Assembly: GCF_041740695.1 (NCBI RefSeq)
Contig: NZ_JBGSLK010000017.1
Span: 10,524 to 74,523, forward strand
Origin: Haliscomenobacter sp041740695
GTDB lineage: Bacteria; Bacteroidota; Bacteroidia; Chitinophagales; Saprospiraceae
Reading direction: 5' to 3'
DNA length: 64,000 bases
Positions 8,420-17,391 of this stretch are shown piece after piece. Numbering within the stretch: position 1 is the stretch's first letter; every line of letters begins with the position of its first letter. The notes under the pieces are model-generated. The model worked only from the letters and a program-made list of their open reading frames with translations, had not been told where the DNA came from and did not search any database. Both the position numbers and the translations under genes were made by a program.

Positions 8420-9262
8420 ATGCTCAATCCACAGACCACCCTCAATTGCGCTGGCCGCCTCCTTGATCTTTCCCGACCAGTCATTATGGGGATCATCAAC
8501 GTGACAACTGACAGTTTTTATGCAGGTAGTCGGTTCACTGCATTGGACGCCATAGTACAACAAGCGGAAAAAATGCTGAGCGAAGGTGCCCAAATTTTGG
8601 ACATTGGCGGCATGTCTTCCCGCCCGGGAGCGACCATCATCAGTGCTGAGGAGGAGGTGGAACGTATTGCTCCTGTCGTTGACGCACTAGCCAAACGTTT
8701 TCCCGAAGCCATTCTTTCACTTGATACCATTTATGGCCACAGTGCCAGGGTGGGGGCGGAGCTGGGGGTCGGCATCATCAACGACATTTCTGCCGGTCGA
8801 CTTGATGCCAACATGTACCCGACCGTGGCCGAATTGGGATTGCCCTACGTACTCATGCACATGCAGGGGCAACCAGGGTCCATGCAAAAGAACCCTACCT
8901 ACAATGATGTAATAACGGAAGTACTGGACTTTTTTATTGCCGAAGTAGGGAAATTGCGGGCATTGGGCGTAAAAGACATCGTACTCGACCCTGGTTTTGG
9001 TTTTGGCAAAAAACTTGCGCACAATTATATTTTATTAAAAAACTTGCAGGTATTCCAGATTTTGGACGCCCCCGTTTTGGCTGGCTTATCCCGAAAATCG
9101 ATGATTTATCGCTTGCTGGAAATTGAACCCGTCGCGGCCCTCAATGGTACTACGGCCTTACATATGGTTGCCTTACAACAAGGCGCTAAAATCCTGCGCG
9201 TACACGATGTAAAACCTGCCGCTGAAGTGATCCGTTTGTGGGAAATGCTTGAAAATGAATAA
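8420..9262 (+). CDS. folP: FolP, dihydropteroate synthase
   Basis: FolP joins p-aminobenzoate to 6-hydroxymethyl-7,8-dihydropterin diphosphate to give dihydropteroate in folate synthesis. It is the sulfonamide target. The 280-residue length is normal. Family blocks are MGIINVTTDSFYAGSRF (about 23-39), DIGGMSSRPGA (about 60-70), VLDPGFGFGK (about 193-202) and LAGLSRKSMIY (about 219-229). The open frame extends 119 codons further upstream, to 8063, but that stretch lies antisense to the neighbouring gene. The ATG at 8420 gives the standard N-terminus. In the second block the usual Glu-Ser/Thr pair reads Met-Ser, a minor variation. The gene is divergent from the DUF4230-like gene. Confidence 0.95.
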   Translation: MLNPQTTLNCAGRLLDLSRPVIMGIINVTTDSFYAGSRFTALDAIVQQAEKMLSEGAQILDIGGMSSRPGATIISAEEEVERIAPVVDALAKRFPEAILSLDTIYGHSARVGAELGVGIINDISAGRLDANMYPTVAELGLPYVLMHMQGQPGSMQKNPTYNDVITEVLDFFIAEVGKLRALGVKDIVLDPGFGFGKKLAHNYILLKNLQVFQILDAPVLAGLSRKSMIYRLLEIEPVAALNGTTALHMVALQQGAKILRVHDVKPAAEVIRLWEMLENE

Positions 9263-9344
9263 GAAAAAAATCTATGCTTGTTATTTTTTTTCACTTACTG
9301 CTTAGATTAAATGGGTAAAAAACCATCATAACAATAGAAAAAGT

Positions 9345-9352
9345 TATTTTTG
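9345..9352 (+). promoter_or_regulatory. -7 promoter box for the giant secreted protein
   Basis: TATTTTTG matches TAnnTTTG and lies 84 bp before the ATG at 9437, in the 174-bp spacer after folP. No clear -33 box. Confidence 0.5.
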
Positions 9353-9436
9353 CCAAATGGGAATTGTACTTGTTGAAATGGCGCCATTTTTTTGAATGGC
9401 ACATTAAAACGCAAGTCTATTGATAATTATACGACC

Positions 9437-12400
9437 ATGAATACTATGATCCAAAAACTATGCATTCTCCTATCGGCATGCCTGATGGGAAATTTCCTTT
9501 CTGCCCAAGTTCCAAGCATCAGCAATTTCGCTCCAACTTCTGGGCCCATCGGTAGCACCGTTACCATCACCGGAACCAACTTCAACACCACTGCGGCCAA
9601 CAATGTGGTTTATTTTGGCCCGGTAAAAGCCACTGTCAATGCTGCAACCGCTACTACACTAATGGTTACGGTGCCAGTAGGTACCAATTACCAACCCATT
9701 ACTGTATTGAATACCGCCAGTGGGTTGCGCGCTCAAAGTGCACTGCCCTTTAGAGTTACATTTAGCTCGGGTTTGAGCATTAGTGCCATGTCTTTTGCGG
9801 CAAAAGTAGATTCTGTGACTGCAACACGGCCCAGTGGTCTAGCTACTGGTGACATGGACGGCAATGGTAAGCCAGATTTGGTGATTGCGCATTCCATTTC
9901 TCAATCGATCAGGATTTACCGCAACAACAGTGCCGGTAATGCGGTGTCTTTTAGTCCACGCGTCAATTTAGCACTGAATGCCGGGGCAACCGGAGTTGCA
10001 GTGGACGATTTGAACGGTGATGGCAAATTGGATATTGCGGCAACCAGCTCGACAGCAAGTAGAGTGTTTTTATTCAGAAATACCTCAAGTGGGAATGAAA
10101 TGAGTTTTGCTACTCGGGTAGATTCCAGTGCTGGCGGTGCGGCACAAGGTATAGCCATTGGTGATTTGGATGGAGACGGTAAACCTGATTTAGCCATTGT
10201 CAATTCATCCGCCGGAACGGTATCCGTACTGCGCAACATGAGTACAGTGGATACACTTTCCTTTGCCAGCCGGATTACTTTTCCAGTAGGAAGTCAACCT
10301 TTTACCCTCGCCATTGGAGATGTTGATGGCGATGGGAAGTTAGATATTGTTACAGGGAATGCGCAGACAGGCACCATTTCAGTCCTACGCAATAACAGCA
10401 CTAGTGGCAATATATCATTTGTTGCCAAGGCCGATTTTGAAGCAGGTAGTTTTCCTTTTGGAACAACTTTGGGTGACATTGACGGAGATGGAAAACTAGA
10501 TGCCCTGGTAGTTGACCAAGGCGTAAAACTCACCATCTTGCGCAATACCAGTAAGGTTGATACCGTCAGATTTGCCACTAAAGTAGAGTTTACCACGGGT
10601 ACCACTCCAATTCGCATCGCAATTGGTGATTTAGATGGCGATGGGAAGCCTGAAGTTGCTGTTTCTAATAATGCCATTTCTACAACGACTCCATCCACTG
10701 TATCTATTTTCAAAAATAACAGCACCAACGGAAACATCAGTCTGGCAACCAAAGTGGATTTGGCTACTGGTACAGCACCTTTCGCCAGCTCCATTGTAGA
10801 TTTAACGGGGGACAACATACCCGATTTTGCGGTGGTGAACCAAAATGCGAATACGGTCTCGGTCTTCCGCACTGCCTTTGACCTCCCGCCCTCCCTTGCG
10901 TCGTTTAGCCCCATGATGGGTGGCCCTGGCGATACCATTGTGATCACTGGAAACAACCTCCTTGGCGCAAGCAAAGTCACTTTTGGTGATTCGCTGGCCA
11001 GCTTTTTTCAAATCGTAACGCCCTTGCAAATTAAAGCAGTGGTAGGCAATGGCACTTCTGGCGAAGTAGCGGTATTCATCGAAGGCGATACCTTGACTTT
11101 GCCTGGATTCGTGTTTACGAATTGCCCCAGTACTTCAGTCGTCATCGAGGCGATGCCTGGCGATACCATTTGCCCTGGCGATACAGTTACCTTCAAAGCC
11201 ATTGCCGTTGTGGCGGATACCACCGCAACCTTTGAGTGGTATTTGAATGGAGATTTTCTCAAAAAAGGCAAAACAATCACCATCGACACCCTGGCGCATC
11301 TCGATACCATCATTTGTATCGTGCGGGATACCTGCAGCATGCCGGTAAGTGACCGGGATACCATCATCGTGCGTTTTAAAACCTTGCCATTGCTGACCAG
11401 CACGCTGACTCCACCGGCAGTGTGTAGTGGAACCAGTTTTGGGTACATGCCAACCACCAATGTGCCGGGCACAACCTTCCAATGGCGGCGCAAAGCAGTG
11501 CCGGGAATTAGTAACCCAGCTGCAACGGGCATGGGTGCCATCAGCGAAACCCTTAATGATACTACCACCAATCCAGTAATGGTCACCTACGAGTTTTTTA
11601 ATTTAAGCGCTGGCGGCTGCCTCCAACCGGATACCTTCCGGGTGGCGGTAACGGTTAACCCCATTCCCAAACTAAGTAGCTCCACCGCTGCGGCCATGCA
11701 ATGCAGTGGGATACCTTTCACTTATACGCCTACTAGCAGCACTGCTGGAACGACCATTACCTGGAGCCGAACCTTTGTAAATGGAGTCAGCAACTCCAGT
11801 AGCATGGGCACCGCTGCCATCAACGAAAGCCTGAACAATGCTGGAGATACCGCGGTTGTTGTGACCTACAATTTCGCACTGGTGGCCAATGGCTGTTCCA
11901 ACCCCATGCCCCCCAGTCTGAAGCTGATGGTAAAACCTATCCCGCTAGTGAATAGCAGCACTACTGCACCCGCAATTTGTAGCGGGGCTGCCTTACTGTA
12001 CATTCCAACTAGTAATCTGACAGGCTCAACCTTCAACTGGACTCGTGCTGCAGTAATGGGTATTAGCAATGGTGCGCGGATCGATACGGGTAGGATCAAC
12101 GAAATTCTGTTCAATACCACGCCCAATCCAGTGAATGTTGTGTATCAATATACGGCTACCCGGAACGGCTGCACCAGCCCCACTCTAGTGAATGTTACGG
12201 TTGCGGTGAACCCCAGCCCGCTGCTCAGCAGTACCCTGACGCCTGCGGCAATTTGTAGCGGTACGCCCTTTGTGTACACGCCTACCAGCAACAACAACAA
12301 TGTCACTTTTACCTGGACTAGAGCGGTTGTCAATGGCATCAGCAATGTCGCAAAAAATGGAACCGGACCTGCTAGTGACACCCTAATCAATACAACTACC

Positions 12401-15400
12401 GATACTGTAGTAGTGGTGTATGCTTATACGGTAAGTGCCAGTGGTTGTTCGGACCCCAACCCTAAAAATGTGACAGTACGGGTGAAACCTATTCCTACGC
12501 TGAGCAGTACCCTTACACCACCAGCGATTTGTAGCGGGACAACCTTTAGTTATACCCCTACCAGTGCTACCGAAGGCACAACGTTTAGCTGGTCGCGGAC
12601 CGCAGTGGCGGGCATCAGCAACGCGACGGCCAGTGGCACTGGGAATCCCAATGAAAACCTAGTCAATACGACCTCGGGGCCACTCAACGCCATTTATGTT
12701 TATACCTTGAGTGCTGCAGGCTGTGCCAATCCTGCTACTTCAAACGTTACCGTTTCGGTCAATCAGCCGCCATCCTTGAGCAGCAGTTCAACCCCGCCAG
12801 CTATCTGTAGTGGGGCAGTGTTTAGTTATACCCCTACCAGCGCTGTAGAAGGTACCACCTTTAGCTGGACCCGCGCAGCGGTAAGCGGCATCAGCAACAT
12901 CGCCGCCAATGGCAGCGGGAACCCGAATGAAGCATTGGTGAATACCACAGCTTTGCCAGTCAATGTCACCTATGTTTACACCCTGAATGCCAATGGTTGT
13001 ATCAATCCACAAAGCTTCAATGTGGTGGTCAGTGTAAAACCATTTCCAACGCTGATCAGTGATGCCAACCCGCCCGCCGTTTGTAGCGGGAACAAGTTTG
13101 CTTACACTCCATTGAGTGGGGCTTTCGATGCTACTTTTAGCTGGACCAGAGCAGCAGTAAACGGGATTTCCAATGCAGCAAGTAGCGGCACTGGTGAGCA
13201 GTTGGTCGAAGTTTTAGAAAATACTACCATTGCCGCAATCAATGTCGTCTATGCATTTACGATCAGCTCAGGTGGGTGCAGCAACCCCAATCCGGTGAAT
13301 GTAACGGTGAGTGTAAAACCCAGCCCACAGATGACCAGCACGGTCAATGTGCCCGCTATTTGTAGCGGCACTGCCTTTACGTACACACCGACCAGCAATG
13401 TAGCCAACACCACCTTTTCCTGGACTCGGGCCGTTGTCACTGGCATCAGCAATACGGCTGGCAGTGGGAATGGCAGCATCAATGAAACTTTGACCAATAC
13501 GACAGAATTGCCATTGAGTGCCATTTACCGGTATACCCTTACGGCAAATGGTTGTGCTTCCGCCTTGCCCAGTGTCATTGAAGTGACCGTGAATCCTTTG
13601 CCAACCTTGATCAGTGAGGCTCAGGCACCAGCTATTTGTAGCGGTGCTCTCTTCAGCTATTTGCCCAAAAGTTCAACTCAAGGCACCAGTTTTACCTGGA
13701 CGCGTGCCGCCGTGCAAGGCATCAGCAATGCTGCTGCAAATGGGACGGGTAACCCGGCTGAAGTTTTGACCAACACAACCACTGGATCCATTACTGTGGT
13801 ATACGTTTACCGCTTGAGTGCCAACACTTGTGACAACCCACTTGGGTTCAATGTGGAGGTAGAGGTGAGTCCACTCCCGGTTTTGACCAGTGAGACTAAT
13901 GCTCCGGTCATGTGTAGTGGCCAGATATTTACTTACACCCCCACTAGTTCGATGCCCAATACCACGTTTAGTTGGACTCGGGACAGTATCGTAGGCATCA
14001 GCAATGCAGCGGGTAGTGGTACTGGTAATCCGAATGAAATCCTGAACAATACGACCTCTGCACCAATCAATGTAACCTATGTTTATACGCTGAATGTAGA
14101 TGGTTGTGTCAATACAACGACTTACAATGTGAGGGTGACGGTGAATCCAAAACCAACACTGAGCAGTACTGTAAATCCGCCCGCCATTTGTAGTGGAGCT
14201 ACTTTTGCTTACAACCCGACCAGCAGTACCAGCGGCGCTACTTTCTCTTGGCGACGGGCTGCAGTGGATGGCATCAGCAATACTTTATCCGAGGGCACGG
14301 GCAACCCCAATGAAGCCTTGGTCAATACCACTGCTGGCCCCATCAATGTGACCTATGTGTACCTGATTAGCGCCAATACTTGTGTTAATTCCATCAGCAA
14401 CAGTGTCGTGGTGACGGTTAATCCCTTACCTACGCTCAGCTCTGGTTTGGCATTGGAGGGTAGTTGTAGCGGCACGAGTTTTACCTATACCCCGTCCAGC
14501 GCAACCACGGGAACCAGTTTCACTTGGACTCGGGCGGCGGTAAATGGGATCAGCAATGCTGCTGCCAATGGTACGGGAGCAATCACCGAAATCTTGACCA
14601 ACACCACCAATGCAGCGATCACTGTATCCTACGTGTATACCCTGAGCGCCAATGGCTGTAGCAATCCCGCTACCTTCACGGTGAACAAGTCGATCAACCC
14701 GATTCCAACGTTGAACAGTGACCTCAATCCTGCCGCCATTTGTAGTGGCACGGCTTTTACGTATACGCCAAGCAGCAATGTGACCGGGGTTCAATTCAAC
14801 TGGGCTCGTGCAGCAGTCAATGGCATCAGCAATGGGGCGATCAGTGGCACTGGAAACATCAATGAAAGTTTACTCAATACCACCGCTGGTAGCTTGAATG
14901 TCATTTATCAATATACCCTGAGCGCCAATGGTTGCAACAACCCCAACAACGCTCAGGTGAGTGTAACCGTAAATGCCAAACCAGTGCTGATGACCAACAA
15001 TCCCGCGCCCCGTTGCACGACCTTGATCGATTTGCGCGAGGCTGCCATTACGGCGGGCTCTAGCACAGGATTGACTTTCACATACTGGACGGATGCCGCT
15101 ACAACCTTGCCTTTGGCGGCACCCCAAAGCGCCGACGCCGGGGTGTATTACATCAAAGGTACGGTTGCCAGTACAGGCTGCTTCGATGTAAAACCCGTCA
15201 CCGTAGTGATTGGCCGCATCCCTGATGCAACGGCTACCGGGAAAACCATTTGTAGTGGCATTCCAGCGGATATCACGGTACTCAACCCGAATGCTGCACC
15301 CGGCGCGACCTTCAATTGGACGGCGACCTACGGCAAAGCCCGCCTGGGCCTCGGCAGTGGCAGTGGCGTACCATTTGGCGTCAATGCCATCGACGAACTA

Positions 15401-16285
15401 GTGATCAACCTGACTCGTAAACGCACCGAAGTAGTGTACACGATCACCCCAGTAGGCTCCCAGGCGGCGGGTTGTATTGGCGAGCCCATCACTGTGCGGG
15501 TAAAGGTCAATAGCATGGGCAAACGTTGCCCCGAGGCGGAACCAACGGCTTTCCGCGAAACCATCCCGCACAATACCGCACCTCAAATCAAAGTCAACCA
15601 AATCAAGCCCAAAAAACGGAAAAAATACCTGGTACAAGCGATCAGCAATCCCGATAGTGTGGAAGGTGTGAGTGAAGCGCCGTATACTCGCCCACGTGGC
15701 TCGGTGTTCGAAGAAAATGTACTGCAAAACCGCACGCGTCAACCTGTCGTGGTTGTGTACACCATTGTACCCTATACCAATGGATCCAACTGGCGCGACA
15801 ATAACGGCACGGGCGATGATGTGCTGGGTGCTTCTTTCGACGTAGTCGTTACGGTGCAAGGAGCCCCTGGGTTTACTGAACCTGCCTTGCCAGAAATTGC
15901 GGCCCAGCCAAAGGAGTTGGAACAAAAACAAGGCAGCCTGGACAAACCGCTCCAGCTTCAAAAGCCGATCGCTCCTGCACTGCTGGACTATATGGTAGAA
16001 GCGGCTCAACAACCCGCAGCGGGAAAAGTAGTCTTGCTGCAAAACGTGCCCAACCCCTTCCAGGGCAATACCCAAATTGGCTTCTACTTGCCCGAAGCCA
16101 CCCAAACCAAGCTGACGGTAAGGGATGTGAAGGGTGCGGTGCTTTACCAAATTCAGGGCGAGTACAACAAAGGTTGGAATCTGCTGAACGTAGAGGCGGC
16201 GACGCTGCGTAGCTCCGGGGTGTTGTACTACAGCCTGGAAACGGCAAAATTTGTGGAGACGAAGCGGATGGTGGTACTGAAATAA
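9437..16285 (+). CDS. Giant T9SS cargo: IPT, FG-GAP and 13 PKD-like repeats
   Basis: This 2282-residue surface or secreted protein starts with a signal peptide (about 1-24, ending NFLSAQ). The upstream in-frame TTG at 9392 would bury that peptide, so the ATG at 9437 is chosen. An IPT/TIG domain (about 26-100) is followed by seven FG-GAP/VCBS-type units (about 138-468) with Ca-binding-like cores such as GDLDGDGKPDLAI. A second IPT domain lies near 475-555. Then come 13 tandem PKD-like units of about 92 residues (about 651-1848). Each opens with a CSG motif and most carry a second Cys near the end. Two diverged units follow. The last 85 residues (LLQNVPNPF onward) form a type A sorting domain for type IX secretion. 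An adhesive or structural role is inferred. The ligand is unknown. Confidence 0.95.
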   Translation: MNTMIQKLCILLSACLMGNFLSAQVPSISNFAPTSGPIGSTVTITGTNFNTTAANNVVYFGPVKATVNAATATTLMVTVPVGTNYQPITVLNTASGLRAQSALPFRVTFSSGLSISAMSFAAKVDSVTATRPSGLATGDMDGNGKPDLVIAHSISQSIRIYRNNSAGNAVSFSPRVNLALNAGATGVAVDDLNGDGKLDIAATSSTASRVFLFRNTSSGNEMSFATRVDSSAGGAAQGIAIGDLDGDGKPDLAIVNSSAGTVSVLRNMSTVDTLSFASRITFPVGSQPFTLAIGDVDGDGKLDIVTGNAQTGTISVLRNNSTSGNISFVAKADFEAGSFPFGTTLGDIDGDGKLDALVVDQGVKLTILRNTSKVDTVRFATKVEFTTGTTPIRIAIGDLDGDGKPEVAVSNNAISTTTPSTVSIFKNNSTNGNISLATKVDLATGTAPFASSIVDLTGDNIPDFAVVNQNANTVSVFRTAFDLPPSLASFSPMMGGPGDTIVITGNNLLGASKVTFGDSLASFFQIVTPLQIKAVVGNGTSGEVAVFIEGDTLTLPGFVFTNCPSTSVVIEAMPGDTICPGDTVTFKAIAVVADTTATFEWYLNGDFLKKGKTITIDTLAHLDTIICIVRDTCSMPVSDRDTIIVRFKTLPLLTSTLTPPAVCSGTSFGYMPTTNVPGTTFQWRRKAVPGISNPAATGMGAISETLNDTTTNPVMVTYEFFNLSAGGCLQPDTFRVAVTVNPIPKLSSSTAAAMQCSGIPFTYTPTSSTAGTTITWSRTFVNGVSNSSSMGTAAINESLNNAGDTAVVVTYNFALVANGCSNPMPPSLKLMVKPIPLVNSSTTAPAICSGAALLYIPTSNLTGSTFNWTRAAVMGISNGARIDTGRINEILFNTTPNPVNVVYQYTATRNGCTSPTLVNVTVAVNPSPLLSSTLTPAAICSGTPFVYTPTSNNNNVTFTWTRAVVNGISNVAKNGTGPASDTLINTTTDTVVVVYAYTVSASGCSDPNPKNVTVRVKPIPTLSSTLTPPAICSGTTFSYTPTSATEGTTFSWSRTAVAGISNATASGTGNPNENLVNTTSGPLNAIYVYTLSAAGCANPATSNVTVSVNQPPSLSSSSTPPAICSGAVFSYTPTSAVEGTTFSWTRAAVSGISNIAANGSGNPNEALVNTTALPVNVTYVYTLNANGCINPQSFNVVVSVKPFPTLISDANPPAVCSGNKFAYTPLSGAFDATFSWTRAAVNGISNAASSGTGEQLVEVLENTTIAAINVVYAFTISSGGCSNPNPVNVTVSVKPSPQMTSTVNVPAICSGTAFTYTPTSNVANTTFSWTRAVVTGISNTAGSGNGSINETLTNTTELPLSAIYRYTLTANGCASALPSVIEVTVNPLPTLISEAQAPAICSGALFSYLPKSSTQGTSFTWTRAAVQGISNAAANGTGNPAEVLTNTTTGSITVVYVYRLSANTCDNPLGFNVEVEVSPLPVLTSETNAPVMCSGQIFTYTPTSSMPNTTFSWTRDSIVGISNAAGSGTGNPNEILNNTTSAPINVTYVYTLNVDGCVNTTTYNVRVTVNPKPTLSSTVNPPAICSGATFAYNPTSSTSGATFSWRRAAVDGISNTLSEGTGNPNEALVNTTAGPINVTYVYLISANTCVNSISNSVVVTVNPLPTLSSGLALEGSCSGTSFTYTPSSATTGTSFTWTRAAVNGISNAAANGTGAITEILTNTTNAAITVSYVYTLSANGCSNPATFTVNKSINPIPTLNSDLNPAAICSGTAFTYTPSSNVTGVQFNWARAAVNGISNGAISGTGNINESLLNTTAGSLNVIYQYTLSANGCNNPNNAQVSVTVNAKPVLMTNNPAPRCTTLIDLREAAITAGSSTGLTFTYWTDAATTLPLAAPQSADAGVYYIKGTVASTGCFDVKPVTVVIGRIPDATATGKTICSGIPADITVLNPNAAPGATFNWTATYGKARLGLGSGSGVPFGVNAIDELVINLTRKRTEVVYTITPVGSQAAGCIGEPITVRVKVNSMGKRCPEAEPTAFRETIPHNTAPQIKVNQIKPKKRKKYLVQAISNPDSVEGVSEAPYTRPRGSVFEENVLQNRTRQPVVVVYTIVPYTNGSNWRDNNGTGDDVLGASFDVVVTVQGAPGFTEPALPEIAAQPKELEQKQGSLDKPLQLQKPIAPALLDYMVEAAQQPAAGKVVLLQNVPNPFQGNTQIGFYLPEATQTKLTVRDVKGAVLYQIQGEYNKGWNLLNVEAATLRSSGVLYYSLETAKFVETKRMVVLK
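11390..14980 (+). repeat. 13 tandem PKD-like coding repeats, ~276 bp each
   Basis: Unit starts can be placed near 11390, 11672, 11945, 12220, 12495, 12774, 13050, 13328, 13603, 13878, 14157, 14432 and 14706. Each carries the marks ICSG, (F/Y)xYTPTS, FxWTRAxVxGISN and NTT. Central units are most alike; the first two are the most diverged. This is the pattern expected from internal duplication. Confidence 0.9.
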
Positions 16286-16356
16286 GTGACGAATGAAGGA
16301 ATGACGAGTGACGAATGGTCGCCTTGGGTTTGGGGCGGGGTTCGTCACTTGTTGTT
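16284..16356 (+). terminator. Long hairpin overlapping the stop of the giant gene
   Basis: The arms AAGTGACGAA (16284-16293) and TTCGTCACTT (16341-16350) begin inside the TAA stop codon and are followed by GTTGTTTTAT. The phrase GTGACGAATG recurs inside the loop (about 16307-16317). It probably acts as a terminator. Confidence 0.6.
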
Positions 16357-16501
16357 TTATAAAGAATTAAATTTGAAGTCGATTTTAAATTTTAGGATAA
16401 GAAATAATAACTAATGAATATTTAGATAGGCTATTTCAAAAGGATGAAGGAAGCCTTTAGCAATGCCTTAAATTGTGCGAATTTCTAATCGCGGAGCGAT
16501 T

Positions 16502-16680
16502 GAATTTAGAATAGCCCCGGTCGTCCGGGGTCAAAATTGCAGGCGAGGTTTTTGCAACCGCGGTAGCGGTTGAACTAGGAATCGCACTCGTTCAACCACT
16601 GCCGTGGTTGCCGAACACCCCGGGCAACGAAAATCCCCGGACGACCGGGGCTATTCTAAATTCAACCGCTGCCGCGGTTC
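16502..16680. repeat. Large inverted repeat with 29-bp perfect arms (GAATAGCCCC family)
   Basis: The outer arms at 16502-16530 and 16635-16663 are exact reverse complements over 29 bp and contain GAATAGCCCCGG. Inside and beyond them, variants of a second phrase (CAACCGC.G..GCGGTTG) occur three times, near 16555-16574, 16591-16612 and 16661-16680. The element fills most of the 459-bp gap between the giant gene and the convergent Sua5-like gene. A relative sharing the core GAATAGCCCC...GGGGCTATTC is at 39115-39174. No open reading frame is supported here. Confidence 0.9.
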
Positions 16681-16744
16681 GAGTTGGGTTAAAATTTGCA
16701 CGATTATTGTATTTTGCAAGGAGGATAAATCAGAAAAGACAAGC

Positions 16745-17347
16745 TCACTCCCGCACAAACTCCAGCTCCTCCTGATCCTCCAACAACTTCACCATCACCG
16801 GCAATTCATCCATATTCTTATCATTTTGGCGGTATTTCACCACATAATCCACGCCCTGAATGATTTCGGAGCTGATGGCGCCAAAATTGATTGGAGGTGC
16901 TGCATCACGGGTATGTGCATAGGTGCTGATGAGGGGTTCATTGAGTTGTTCCAGCAGCCCGGCGCAGAAAGGATCCTGCACGATCCGAATATGGATTTGC
17001 CCGGAGGCACTCAAAGCTAGGGTAGCTAAATTGGATGGATTGTCAAAAATCATCGTCAACGGGCGCAGGTGATAGGCCAGCAGGGTTTCCAGGCGCGGAT
17101 GCAAATGGTCGACATAATGTTTGAGCATGGAGATAGAATTGACCATGAGCTCAAAATTATCCGCGTAATTTTGGCGTTTGAGTTGAATGAGCCGATTGAG
17201 TGAAGCGGTTTGACTTGGCAAACAAGCAATGCTCCACAGCGTATCTGTCGGCAACAGTACAAGTCCTCCAGAAGACAAAATTTTTTCTGCCCCTTCAAAA
17301 TCGTAATGCTGCGCCATGTGTTTTACGTTGGTATAGGTCATCTTCAT
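16745..17347 (-). CDS. Sua5/YciO/YrdC-family protein
   Basis: The 200-residue protein has the YrdC fold signature near the N-terminus (SGGLVLLPTDTLWSIACL, about 25-42). Next comes the LKR segment (about 56-58) that helps bind ATP and tRNA in this family. Members make threonylcarbamoyl-AMP for the t6A37 modification of tRNA. This one is diverged: the usual tyrosine after TDT is Trp, the KxRxxxxP motif is only partial, and no Sua5 C-terminal domain exists. It may be a YciO-like paralogue and not the main enzyme. It is probably cytosolic. The gene is divergent from the PKD protein at 17392, with only 44 bp between start codons, so the promoters must overlap. Confidence 0.85.
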   Translation of the reverse strand: MKMTYTNVKHMAQHYDFEGAEKILSSGGLVLLPTDTLWSIACLPSQTASLNRLIQLKRQNYADNFELMVNSISMLKHYVDHLHPRLETLLAYHLRPLTMIFDNPSNLATLALSASGQIHIRIVQDPFCAGLLEQLNEPLISTYAHTRDAAPPINFGAISSEIIQGVDYVVKYRQNDKNMDELPVMVKLLEDQEELEFVRE

Positions 17348-17391
17348 CTAGTTCATTCCAGGTTTGTTCCCTGTTTTTCAAAATCAGACGC

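Noticed and set aside
15398..16348. 316-codon minus-strand frame at the end of the giant gene
   Set aside because: Shadow of the biased composition of the sorting-domain region; no recognisable motif or signal.
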